42,667 bases of DNA from Selaginella moellendorffii (taxonomy: Eukaryota; Streptophyta; Lycopodiopsida; Selaginellales; Selaginellaceae), in assembly GCF_000143415.4 (NCBI RefSeq), contig NW_003314295.1, positions 1,172,997 through 1,215,663 on the forward strand. Direction: 5' to 3'. Below the pieces are notes generated by a model that ran no database searches, was not told the DNA's origin, and saw only the letters and a program-made list of their open reading frames with translations. This document shows, one piece after another, positions 32,098 through 42,320 of this stretch. Numbering within the stretch: position 1 is the stretch's first letter; every line of letters begins with the position of its first letter. The translations under genes were made by a program, and so were the position numbers.

Positions 32098-32320
32098 TGC
32101 CCGATCTGGTCAATAGTCTTTTATATAATCTAATATGTCTGATTGATTTGCGGGGTGATCTTTTGAAAAACGATTTCTCGACTTGTGCCTGTCACCGGGC
32201 TATGTAAATCTTCTCTGTATCGTTCTTGGTGTCTCCCAAAAGACTTTGAAAAGGATTAGAGTTATACTAGATTTTAGAGTTTTATATAGATTATTTAGCT
32301 GACATATACTAGATTATCTT

Positions 32321-32328
32321 TTAGGGTT
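32321..32328 (+). promoter_or_regulatory. Telo-box-like element in the TlyA-type gene leader
   Basis: TTAGGGTT in the sense strand, 11-18 bases upstream of the ATG at 32339. It has the same orientation relative to its gene as at zeta-COP and PLMT. Confidence 0.4.
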
Positions 32329-32338
32329 ATTTAGTTAG

Positions 32339-33841
32339 ATGAGGTTCATTCGTCTCTTCTCCTGTGAATGCTCTCGGTTCAGCTGCGCATCGCCAATGTG
32401 GAGGATGAGTCGGAGAATCCGTTCATTTGCGAGCTCGGCGAGCCTGGATGGCCACTCCGACTCGAGGAAGTGAGTGTGTTTAGATGAATGGATCTTTTAA
32501 GCTGCGATTTTTGTTTGAAGGAAGAAGAAAAGGAGATTGGATGAGCTCTGCGTGGAAAGATATCCTCAGTTCGCGCGGAATGTGGTACAATCCTGGATCA
32601 TACAAGGCAAGGCAACGGTCGTTTCTTCTTCTTCTTTGTTTTTTCCGTGTGTGTGGGTGTGTGGTCTTTCTTATTCCAGTGTTTTTTTTTTGAACAATGG
32701 AAGAGTGTTTCCGTGTGTCCAGGGAAAGTTTTCGTGGATGGCAGGCCAGGAACAAAGTCTGGGATGCAAGTCGCGGAAACATCAGCAATCGAAATCACAG
32801 CCCAGCCTCCAAAATACGTTTGCAGGCACGTCTTATTCCTTTTTTTCTTCTGTTTTTTTTCTTAGTCATAAAGGAAATGACGATCAATCCAGGGCTGGAG
32901 ACAAGCTCGCAGCAGCGCTTGAGCGATTTGGGTGTGATTTAAATGGTAAAGTGGTGCTCGACTCGGGGCTCTCCACCGGAGGCTTTACTGACTGCATGCT
33001 ACAGCATGGTGCCACGCGAGTGTATGGAGTCGACGTTGGCTATGGCCAAGTAAGTCTTTGTGTTTCTTTGGAAGGGAAAAAGGAAAGCGCTAACTTGGAT
33101 TAAACTCTCTCAAGGTTGCGGAGAAAATTCGAACCGATAAAAGAGTTCGCGTCATGGAGAGGACAAACTTACGTCTCTTAACTCGGCTACCCGAGATGGT
33201 AGACTTCGTCACTCTGGATTTGTGCTTTATCTCGGTTTTGTTGGTGAGATTCTCGCAGTTCCAGCAATTTAGAGGATTGACAAGCTTGTTTTTCCTTTTT
33301 CCAATCTTAGGTGATGCCTGCCGTGTGCTCGGTGATGAAGCAGGATGCGAGCGGCGTAATTCTCATCAAGCCACAGTTTGAAGCGGCCAGATCTCAGGCG
33401 AGTCTCTCTGTTTTAAGCGTAAGCAGGCGTATCATCGTTTTTTCTCGCAGGTTGGCGGTGGTGGGATCGTGAGAAAGCCCGAAGTTCACAGAGAGGTCTG
33501 TAGCAAAATGGAATATTTATATCTTTGCTTGACCTCTTTTTCTCTTGCTTTTGTGTGTAGGTTCTTGAGAAGGTCATAGATGGTGTTGAGGAGTTTGGCT
33601 TCGCTTGCAAAGGCTGGATGGAATCCCCAATCAAAGGCACCGACGGCAACACAGAGTTCTTGGCATACTTCCACAGGATGACTAAACAAACACCAGCGCA
33701 GGTTCATCGTGGTATCTAACACTCGCTTGCTGATTATCTTTTTTTCTTCTTCTTCTTCTTCTTGCGCAGGAAAAACGCGAATTTGTTGCAAATAAGTCAA
33801 AGAGTTACTACTTGGATCTTCTTGAACGCAAGGGATCTTAA
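32339..33841 (+). CDS. TlyA/FtsJ-type rRNA 2'-O-methyltransferase, 9 exons, 316 aa
   Basis: S4 RNA-binding domain plus FtsJ/RrmJ-type SAM methyltransferase domain. Relatives are often mislabelled 'hemolysin', but the family methylates rRNA; the plant copies are probably organellar. Residues 1-40 are Arg/Ser-rich and transit-peptide-like. The S4 domain (about 48-105) contains [27 protein letters not shown] and PPKYVCRAG. The SAM site is [14 protein letters not shown], and [16 protein letters not shown] and IKPQFEA follow. Exons: 32339-32469, 32521-32606, 32723-32825, 32893-33049, 33115-33243, 33311-33397, 33451-33495, 33561-33701, 33770-33841. The coding sum is 951 bases. Introns 2, 3 and 6 use GC donors (CAAG|GCAAGG, GCAG|GCACGT, TCAG|GCGAGT), the only choices that keep the conserved QGKV, YVCRAG and SQVGGGGIV joins in frame. 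The other five are GT-AG. Confidence 0.88.
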
Positions 33842-34068
33842 TTCTCTTTGGAGCAACGGAAGATTCTGTACAAGAACTTTGTTTCATCTTTGCAAAGTTT
33901 GGGTTTTTTTCTTCTGGAGATCAAAATCTATTCTAAATGCTAGACGTGAGCACATAAGCAGTAGCATTCTTGTGGTCGACCTCAAAATGTGGCAACATAA
34001 TCAAAGCACCGGAATTTTGTCTCTTGGACGGTTCTAATGTTGGTGAACGACAGAATGATGGTCTTGCA

Positions 34069-34295
34069 GCTTCTCTCGAATGCAGTGCTTCGAAGGAGAG
34101 TCACAGATTCCAAGCTCTCGGGCTTCCGTAGCAGTGATCCAGGCTGCAGCGGACAAAGCAGCCTTGGCAGCGGAAAAAACGCTTGCGAGAGAGCATGCTC
34201 CAAGGAGTTCGTCCAAACGCCCGATGCAGATGCAGAGCCAGTTTGGTAGTTTGCGAACCAGATTGACAAGCGGATGGTGGAGAGCCTTGAAGTGA
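34069..34295 (+). CDS. Unidentified C-terminal coding tail or small ORF
   Basis: An open frame from 34059, with an ATG at 34080, runs to TGA at 34293-34295. It includes an Ala-rich helical stretch (VIQAAADKAALAAEKTLARE) and then a basic tail ending SGWWRALK. An acceptor-like CTTGCAG ends at 34069, so this may be a last exon. A poly(A)-like AATAAA lies at about 34331. I do not recognise the protein and found no convincing upstream exon in the 230 bp after the TlyA-type stop. It could be a truncated gene whose 5' part was lost, or chance. It lies at the edge where the AT-rich Helitron region begins. Confidence 0.35.
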
Positions 34296-34939
34296 CTTGG
34301 ATGTCCACAACAGCTGACAGCAATGCTGCTGAATAAATAAAATTGCTGCACGTTGTATTGTATGGTTTGCTTTTTTTATAAAAAAAACATTATTATGATA
34401 ATTAATTTGTTATGATCTATTCCTGCTTTTGTATTAGTTTCTTATTACGTGTATTTTTTTTTAATTATCTGTATGTATCCTTCTTTCTCCATTATTGTTT
34501 GAAATGGTTTTGCTTCTTCTTTTTGATAGTTAATATTAAAACCTCCTGTAATTATTATTGGATTTTTATTATCTATTTTAAATATATTTTTGTAGTTGTT
34601 TTGTGAATATTTGTATATTTGTTACAGGTTTTCTATGTAAATTTATTATCTGTAATTGTTTTTTTATTTTTTTCTAGTGATGTATATGACATTGCCATTG
34701 TTTCTGTTTTTAAATGTTCTACTTTTTTCTATTTATAGCTATTTGTATGCAATATTGCTATATGTGGGGGCCATTCATGTATATATGATTTATATTTATT
34801 AAAATATAAATCCTCATGTTTTTGTGTTTTTACTTCTTGCATATATATTATATCTGATGTTATTAATTGTGAATCACTCTTTATATCTTCTTGATGTGTG
34901 GTAATAGATGTTGTGTTTGAAACTTGTATAAAAGTTTGG

Positions 34940-36170
34940 TTAGCTGTTTTTTTCTTCTTGTAAATATATTAAATCAATTTGCCATGGTGCTTCTATTGTC
35001 ATTTGTATTATTTCTTTACCTGCATCTTTATTGATTTTAATATGTTTATATTCAATTGGTCTATATAAATGTATACCTTTTAGTGTTTGTGCTCTTGATA
35101 ATGTTGTATATGCTTGTCCTGGAGGCTTTACTTATAACATAAAACAATTTAGTACTATTTATTATTCTTGTTTTTTATTGGTGTCTAGTTTTTTTCATTA
35201 TTTTAGTATTATATTTTCTTTAGCTCTTGTTTTTCACCTGTTTCTATATTTTGGAATTCTATCCATATTATTTGTTTTTCTTCAATCTGGGTTACATATT
35301 GTAATACTCCATTTGCTCCATTTACTAATGCATCTTCTGTTGCTATATTTTGTGTTATTTCAATTGCCATTTTCCTTTTAAAATGTAATATTTTATGTAG
35401 TCCTTGTGTTTTTCTTGTGTCATCTAATAACCTGAAATGTGTAGCACAAGAATTTCCATGGTTGTCTTGTGCTTCTATAATTATATCTATACTTTGTATG
35501 TGTTGTGTTATGTTCACTTACTTGTTCATTAGTTTCAAATGTATGGAAACATCATTTTCAGGTCTATATATTTTTGTTGCATAAATTGATGTTTCAAATG
35601 TAAGATTTAATTGATAAAAATAACCTATAAAAATACAATCCATCCCACCAAAATCTATTCCATATGTTGTTTTGAAACTTTCACATCTTCTATTTATATA
35701 TTGTAGCATTTCTATACTTACCATTAATATTTCATCTATTACTAAGAATTTTATTGTTGAAAATTTTCTCCTATATTTATCTAATGTGTCACTTGTTAAT
35801 ACTGTTTGACGTTGTTATTATATTTTCTTTAGCTTTTGTTTTTCACCTGTTTTTATATTTGGGACATGCAAAAGCTGAATGTATTGTTGAACCATTTATA
35901 TTACAAGTTAGTTTTCTTGTAGGTGTTGTTATTAATATTTTTTGTCCTTGGTTTATTATTTATATCTTGGTTTGTTTTATAATATTGTTTGAGTGTTTCT
36001 ATAATTGTATTCAAAAGCATTGATTTTACAGTTCCTGCTCCTCCTGTTAAAAATAAGCATAACTGTTTTTTAAGTTTTTAAATTTTTTTTAATATGAAGT
36101 CATCATATATTAGTCTTTGCTTTTTATTTAGAGTTCTTAATAATTGACGGTATTTACTAATCTCCATTAG
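34940..36170 (-). pseudogene. PIF1-type helicase part of the Helitron, several frame breaks
   Basis: Helicase motifs appear in order on the minus strand: LNKKQRLIYDDF and Walker A FLTGGAGTVKS (about 36050-36018, with Val replacing the usual Gly before Lys); GSTIHSAFACP (about 35898-35870); Walker B FLVIDEILMVS (about 35748-35717); FGGMDCIFIGYFYQLN; the ITQNIATEDALVNGANG block (35517-35209); and motif VI GQAYTTLSRAQTLKGIHL (about 35130-35076). The frame ends at about 34940. Stops and shifts separate these blocks, and the Walker A and GDFYQL (here GYFYQL) changes would inactivate it even if read through. Confidence 0.85.
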
Positions 36171-37589
36171 GTAATCATCTTGTATTGTAATTGTTGTATT
36201 TGTTAATAATATATCTTTAAAATTAAAACTATTTTATTGTTATATTTCATTTTGAATAAATCTTTCCCAATATCAAATTCATCTGTTTGATTTGTATTTA
36301 TTTCTTGTATATATTATGCTTGTTCTTTTAATATTTTATTTTCTTCTTGTTCTGGGTTCTCCCAATGAATTTTATTCTCATTTGTTACTTTTTTATATAT
36401 GTATTTGTATTGTTTTTCATCTATTTGTTCTATCATATGCATTTATGTTATGTTTTTCTTTGCTAAAGTTTATAAATTTTATTATAGTTTTTGTTTTACG
36501 TTGTTACTTCCTTTTCAATTATATATTCAGCTGTTATCTTTATTAATGTTAAGTCTTCTAATTCTTCTAATGTTTGCATATATTTTTAATTAGTTCTAGT
36601 ACTGCTATATTTGCACCATATTCTTGCATTCTTGCAAGATCTTGCTTCATTTTTTTAACATTTTGTTCATTGTTCTTGTGGTTGGTATCAATGAACTTTA
36701 TAGTTTTAAACATGTGATGAAATGGGATTGACAATATTTAAAAAAATGTTTATTGAATTGGCATTTCTTTACCAAGTATGAAGTTATTTCTTAATAACCA
36801 AACTTTGTTAAATACATCTATTCCTTATTCTTGACACTTTTTTTATACAGTTGAAATAGCAAATGTCTTTGTTATTTCTATTTCAATACATGCAATATAT
36901 GATAAAGAATATGCTGACGCTACATATGGATTAGGAATTATTTGTACTAGTAAGGATCCCAGCTCCACTGGGAGTAATAGAGAATAATTTCAATTTGTAA
37001 AAATGTAATTGTAATTGTAACTGTTCAATCTATTTATTTAATGTACTTTAAGTACAATAAAATATAATAATGTTTAAAAATATAGATTTAAAACTCACTG
37101 AAACTATATACATAATATAAATTTTAAAAATATAAATTGTTTTATGGAGTTTAGCATATCATTAACATTAATTCTGTATATGTTTTTATATAGAGAAAAT
37201 GCTTATTCATTCATTTAACTCTTATCCATTCAACTCTTATATTTTAAGTTATGAAATATATCAATTTCTATAGTCACTACTTTATTTACTTTTTAACTTT
37301 ATAATATATTTTTTATTGTATCTACTATATATGATCTTTGTACAACAAAATTGTGTTTTATTTTACTATCAAATCAATCAAATACTCTTTGTTCTATAAA
37401 GGTTTAATTCTATAGATCAAAGAGTATGCTGAAATATCTGCTGGGAGATATAGCAGGCCAAAGACAAATAAATCTTCTCTTGTAATTTTACAATGTTAGA
37501 AATTTTATTGTATACAAGGTTCCTCACCTAAGCAAACTAAGAAAGGTTTTATCACCAAAATTGTGATAATATCGTCATCCAGTTTATGA

Positions 37590-38412
37590 GGTTTATAATG
37601 TGTTCATATGAAGCTCATTTTCCACATCTTTTAGCATTTTAAATGCCTTTGCATATGGATTAATTTCTCGTAATAAAGCATCTAATTCATTCATCAATTC
37701 TGTGTCACACTTACTGTTATATTTATTTTTCATTCTTGTTTCTGTAGCTTCTAGTGTGTCTAAATATAAAGCTGAGAATATTTTGCATCATGACCTTGCT
37801 TAGGACGAAAACTACCAATTGAATGGTATACTTGTCCATGAATTTTGAAATAATATGGTCCATTGCCAATCATTTCATCAATATTTGCCCCCATAGATGC
37901 AAATGCCAAAGTCGAATTAATTCTTTAAATTTTCCTCGTTAGTCTGTTCCATCTAATAATTTATGAATCAGTTCAGGGAACTCAATTTGTTTTCCTATAG
38001 GCACACATCCACCATGACAGCATTGTGATTGTGTTTCTGTAGCAAAAAGAAAAGCTTTACAATAGTCACAATGTTTATCCATGACTCCAATATAATTTGC
38101 TTTACATTTACCGTCTATGTTGTTTTGCAAGAGTCCTAAATATTTAGTATTTTCCATGCTTTCTGTTCCATTTCTAGGATTTACTTCATTAACAGGTAGG
38201 GTAATAAATTCAACAGTGTTTATAAAAGTGTTTTCTATGGATATCAATCTTGGAATTGTTGGGGGTTCTTCAAAGGATACTAGGTTTCTCACACTTCCAT
38301 CCATGCTTTTATTCATATATAGAGATGAATTCAAGCTTGCTGAACTTCTTTTTATTATACAGCCTTCATGTAAAATTAGATCACATGTTTTCCTCTTTCT
38401 TTTGCCACCCAT
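37590..38412 (-). pseudogene. Helitron transposase N-terminal part, frameshifted
   Basis: The first frame (38412-37939) begins MGGKRKRKT and ends with the Cys-rich motif DKHCDYCKAFLFATETQSQC followed by FPELIHKLLDG, the characteristic pattern just before the Helitron core. After a frame break near 37930, the sequence reads NSTLAFASMGANID, GPYYFKIHGQVYHSIGSFRP and YSQLYI. Another one-base shift occurs at about 37760, then LDT, ELMNELDALLREINPYAKAF. This is Helitron_like_N. The HUH catalytic residues of the Rep nuclease would lie downstream in the most decayed part (about 37,500-36,600) and were not found. Confidence 0.8.
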
Positions 38413-38450
38413 TGATCTATAGGAGATTTTACAATCTCTTTTAGAAATAG

Positions 38451-38962
38451 AAACTTAGACAGCGTGTGCAGGCTCTAGATGGTGAAAATAAGTAAATAGA
38501 CAAATAGCCAGACCACAAGAAAATAGAAACACACTGAATGTTGCCCTTAGGACTTTCTAATTATCTCTCAGAGAACACAGAAACAAAATTACCTCTTGAC
38601 AAATGCATAAGGCAACCTAATTGTGTAGTCCTTTTTTCTATGATTCGAAACAGCTTTTCTTAACCTATTTAGTTACACTCTCAAAAAGTTTACCACAGCT
38701 TTTTAAGGTAATATTGTGACATTGTAATAATCTTATCTAATATTGTGATAAGTGATTAGAGGAAATAACATCCCCTTCAACCACGACATCAGAAATGTGA
38801 CAATTTGTTTGATTCTAACATACAGTTGCCATCATAGTCCCATAAACTAAGAGGCAATGTGATCCCAGAGCCAGCCAACGTAGATCCTAGGCTCTGCCCT
38901 TGATGCTTATGGCAATCTGCTGCAATTGGAAGGAAAAGAGAAAAAAACTCAGTTAAAACTGG
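38451..38962. other. Intergenic stretch, nothing recognised
   Basis: AT-rich sequence between the Helitron and the 194-bp repeats. It ends in a partial, weak third copy of the repeat unit (about 38,930-38,962: GGAAGGAAAAG...CTTACAAGTAC). No gene or RNA is seen. Confidence 0.5.
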
Positions 38963-39350
38963 ATCTTACAAGTACAAAACAAAACAAAGAAAAATGCTAC
39001 CTGTACACTGGTTTGGAGAGCTTGATCAACGTATTTTAGTGGTTGTTTCTCCATTTGAAGAGTTCCCCTGCAGGATAAAAGTTTATTGCTAAGCAAACAT
39101 GAGTCGCAATCTGCAAGGAAAAGGTCAATTTAGAAAGCAAGATCAATCCCCTAGATCTTACAAGTACAAAACAAAAAAAAGAGAAAAATGCTACCTGTAC
39201 ACTGGTTTGGAGAGCTTGATCAACGAATTTTAGTGGTTGTTTCTCCATTTGAAGAGTTCCCTTGCAGGATAAAAGTCTATTGCTAAGCAAACATGAGTAA
39301 CAATCTGTAAGGAAAAAGTCAATTTAGAAAGCGAGATCAATCCCCGAATC
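38963..39350 (+). repeat. Two tandem copies of a 194-bp unit
   Basis: The same sequence recurs at a period of 194 bp. CTGTACACTGGTTTGGAGAG starts at 39001 and again at 39195, with TTTCTCCATTTGAAGAGTTC and GCTAAGCAAACATGAGT in both. The copies differ by scattered substitutions only. An open minus-strand frame (39290-39036) runs through the copies and simply reads the repeat. Confidence 0.85.
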
Positions 39351-39497
39351 TCTCTTTCAGCACATGCACAATTAACCTATTCAAAAGATCAGTGCAAGTT
39401 TTAAGTCAGAAATATCACATTGTTTCTGCTGATTATGAAGCTCTTATCTGTGCTCTTCATGGCAAAATACTGGCAGGAACCTTTCAACTCTACTAAA

Positions 39498-41312
39498 TGT
39501 ACACTTGCATCACAAAAAGGCTTTTTAATCCCATATATAAGAAACGACTATGAAAAAACTCACCTTCTTGTGTTACCAAAACCAAGAGATTTGACTGGCC
39601 GAAAATGGTGGAGTCAGTTTCTCGCTACTAGTTTGAATCTGCATTTAAAACAAGCAAGAAAACTGGAGAAGTCATCAGACTAAACATGAGCTCATGAATC
39701 TTTCTAATAGCATCCCAAGAGTTTAGATAAACGATTTTAGAGTGTTTAGCCCAAAGTCGTTGGTTGTCTGGACACGAACAAAAGAAAAAAAATCTTGAAC
39801 TCCCAAACAGCCCTCTGTTACTCGCTCCTGCACAACAAGAATCAAGTTAGCCACAGAGATCAAGAGAAATGAGAGATCATCTTAAAACCTAGATCCATAT
39901 GTATGCTGGGAATCTTGTTGCAAGCCCTTGGCATGACAGGATAAGAGATCCAGGAGCACCAGGCAGTCTCTTCATTGCTTGATCATATATGAGCTGCCCA
40001 AGCACGTACTCCTTGTTGTACATAAAAAGAGGCAGTAAAATATGCACATGTAAAGAAGCACTGAGAATATGCATACATTTGAACCAGGTCTGCAGCTGCA
40101 TCATGTCTTGACAACACTGTCACCTCCAAACCTCACTGCATATCTCTGGCCTAAAGAAATCGTCAACAAGAACAACACAAGAAAGAGAAAACGTAACATA
40201 AAATTCACAGTCTCTTGATCTTCCAAAGTCATATCAAACAATGACATGACCACTGAGTGGGTATAAATATTTTTCCTTTGACAAGACTGTATGACACACA
40301 CAACATGGCGAACAGGAGGGATTGTACACTTGCATCACAAAAAGGCTTTTTAATCCCATATATAAGAAACGACTATGAAAAAACTTGCCTTCCTGTGTCA
40401 CCAAAATCAAGAGATTTGATAGGCTGAAAATGGTGGAGTCAGTTTCTCGCCACTAATTTGAATCTGCATTTAAAACAAACAAGAAAACTGGAGAAGTCAT
40501 TAGACTAAACATAGGCTTATGAACCTTTCTAATAGCATCCTGAGAGTTTAGATAAACGACTTTAGAGTGTTTAGCCCAAAGGTCATTAGTTATCTGGACA
40601 CGAATAAAAGAAAAAAAATCTTGAACTCCCAAACAGCCCTCTGTTACTCGCTCTTGTGCAACAAAAACCAAGTTAGCCTCAGAGATCAAGAGAAATGAGA
40701 GATCAGCAATATGCACACTGGGAATCTTGTTGCAAGCCCTTGGTGTGACAAGGTGAGAAATCCGGGAGCATCAGCCAGTGGGGAAGTTGTCACGGAGCTG
40801 GAGATCGTGTTCTTCAAACTGTCCACCATTGACCTGTGTGTGTGTTGCGAATGGTGATGAACAATCAACGATCCAGCCTTTTGCTTTTGCCACCAAAATC
40901 AAGAGATTTGACAGGCTGAAAATGGTGGAGTCAGTTTCTCGCCACTAATTTGAATCTGCATTTAAAACAAGCAAGAAAACTCGAGAAGTCATCAGACTAA
41001 ACATGCGCTCATGAATCTTTCTAATAGCATCCCAAGAGTTTAGATAAACAACTTTAGAGTGTTTAGCCCAAAGGTCATTGGTTGTCTGGACATGAGCAAA
41101 AGAAAAAAAATCTTGAACTCCCAACAGCCCTCTGTTACTCGCTCCTACGCAACAAAAACCAAGTTAGCATCAGAGATCAAGAGAAATGAGAGATTAGCCA
41201 TACGCACGCTAGGAATCTTGTCGCAAGCCCTTGGCGTGACAGGGTGAGAAATCCGGGAGCATCAGCCAGTGGGGAAGTCGTCATGGAGTTGGAGATCGTG
41301 TTCTTCAAACTG
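39498..41312 (-). repeat. Three diverged copies of a ~420-470-bp unit with a shared minus-strand reading frame
   Basis: Copy A is 39498-39966, copy B 40323-40822 and copy C about 40891-41312. B and C are almost the same length and about 491 bp apart; A is separated by about 355 bp of unrelated sequence. All contain AAAATGGTGGAGTCAGTTTC, AACAGCCCTCTGTTACTCGC and a GCAAGCCCTTGG(C/T)(A/G)TGACA block. On the minus strand copy B is open and reads ERVTEGCLGVQDFFSF and then NDLWAKHSKVVYLNS (40716-40453). Copies A and C break that frame by one-base changes. A second conserved peptide, APGxLxLSxQGLATRFP, precedes it. I do not recognise the protein. Acceptor-like sites before GAGCGAG in A and C suggest repeated exons of an unknown gene or element. 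Confidence 0.7.
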
Positions 41313-41711
41313 TTGAAGAGGTGTGAAAACTCCTCTTCGCTGGAAATTTATTGTTAGTAAGAAAACAAAAGAGAAAAGGGCCTAATCTCCAAGGGCTGAG
41401 AAGAAACACGAGTAAAAGAATGTTGTGTATTAATAAGAAAAATGATGGAATGGAAATAGGGATCCACAATTCGAATTCCCCCCTTTGAAAGGCTAGCGGT
41501 TCTAACTGCTAGTATATACTATATGCTGTGCATGATTTAATCTATGGCTCCGATGCAGCCCTGGGTTCAAAGTCAGAGTCCCCTGAGCCTGGGTTTTTGG
41601 TTGATACACTCTGCTCCCCTGACAGAACTAGACACCATCCTCGGTTCGAACATAGTCAGTTTCCATCGCTTGTTGTTACTGTTGCTCAAGTCGATAGAAG
41701 CGACGTTTTTG
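41313..41711. other. Intergenic stretch, no feature recognised
   Basis: Moderate GC; this is the 3' flank of the minus-strand coiled-coil frame. On the minus strand just beyond its stop, short coding-like pieces continue in other frames, for example GDSDFEPRAASEP at about 41600-41550. The broken protein may therefore once have extended further. Nothing can be assigned. Confidence 0.35.
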
Positions 41712-42320
41712 CTACGGGAGTGTAAGCTCGTGGTTAGGGACACTGTCTGGTGGATCTGTTCCATCTTCCTGGAGGTCGGCTACCTCAGCCAGTAGGGCGG
41801 TATGATCATCCTTGAGCTTCCCGTAGCGGGTGTTGAGCTCTTCGTATTTGAATTTGTAGGTGAATTCGTGAGCTGCTGATGGGGTTGATGGCTGCTTGGA
41901 GACGATCTTCCTGATGTCCCGGAGGTCAGTGCGGATCTGCTTCATCTCTTCGAGCTGATTATCCAGCCGGTGGTTTAAAGGCTTATAGAATTCCTTCTTG
42001 ATCACTCCCCGGGTGTCTATGAAGGAGTCTTGCTTGAGAAGATACTATGCGATGTCGGCTGGTGTTGGGAAGTAGTTTGCTTGCTCGCGGTGCATGTGTT
42101 GATCGAGGGCTTCAAACAACTTGCGGGTGCAGTAGCTTGGGTTGCGAAGTTTATCTTCGTACTCCTTCCTGATCTCATCATAATCACGGCATACTTGACT
42201 CTGTGGCTGAGGCATGGCTGCTGCTCCTGCTCCTACTCCGTGATCTTGGTGTTTCTCGCTAGGGTTCACTGTGTTCTTGGTCCCGGGAGTTGAAGTTGCT
42301 GGAGGCTGAATCTGCTTCAT
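41712..42320 (-). pseudogene. Broken coiled-coil (gag-like?) protein with an in-frame stop
   Basis: One frame runs from an ATG at 42320 to a stop at 41712, interrupted once by TAG at 42047-42045, which looks like a changed Gln codon. The reading continues sensibly across it: FPTPADIA, stop, YLLKQDSFIDTRGV. The frame stays open upstream to at least 42418, where an acceptor-like TTTCAG occurs, so the start is uncertain. The protein is hydrophilic, with a Pro/Gln-rich first part, then charged heptad-like segments (LDNQLEEMKQIRTDLRDIR and a later ELNTRYGKLKDDHTALL), suggesting coiled coil. This resembles a retrotransposon gag-type protein, but no zinc knuckle, protease or reverse transcriptase is visible. 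Function unknown. Confidence 0.45.

Larger units (their letters stand above)
34400..38450 (-). mobile_element. Decayed autonomous Helitron (minus strand)
   Basis: About 4 kb of very AT-rich, on the plus strand T-rich, sequence. Its minus strand encodes, in order, a Cys-rich Helitron N-terminal block, a Helitron_like_N domain and a PIF1-type helicase, all broken by stops and frameshifts. This order and roughly 500-codon spacing are those of plant Helitron Rep-helicases. The 5'-TC and 3'-CTRR ends with the terminal hairpin could not be fixed; the limits given are the change in composition and the outermost homology. It abuts the 3' end of the gene island. Confidence 0.82.

Noticed and set aside
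32860-32895. Earlier acceptor (CTTAG before TCATAAAGG) for the third TlyA-type intron
   Set aside because: It stays in frame but inserts ten residues into the conserved YVCRAG join; the acceptor at 32891-32892 restores that motif exactly.
36950-36980. CCCAG...CTGGG hairpin as a Helitron 3' terminus
   Set aside because: It lies inside the element between its two conserved coding parts and lacks a correctly placed CTRR end.
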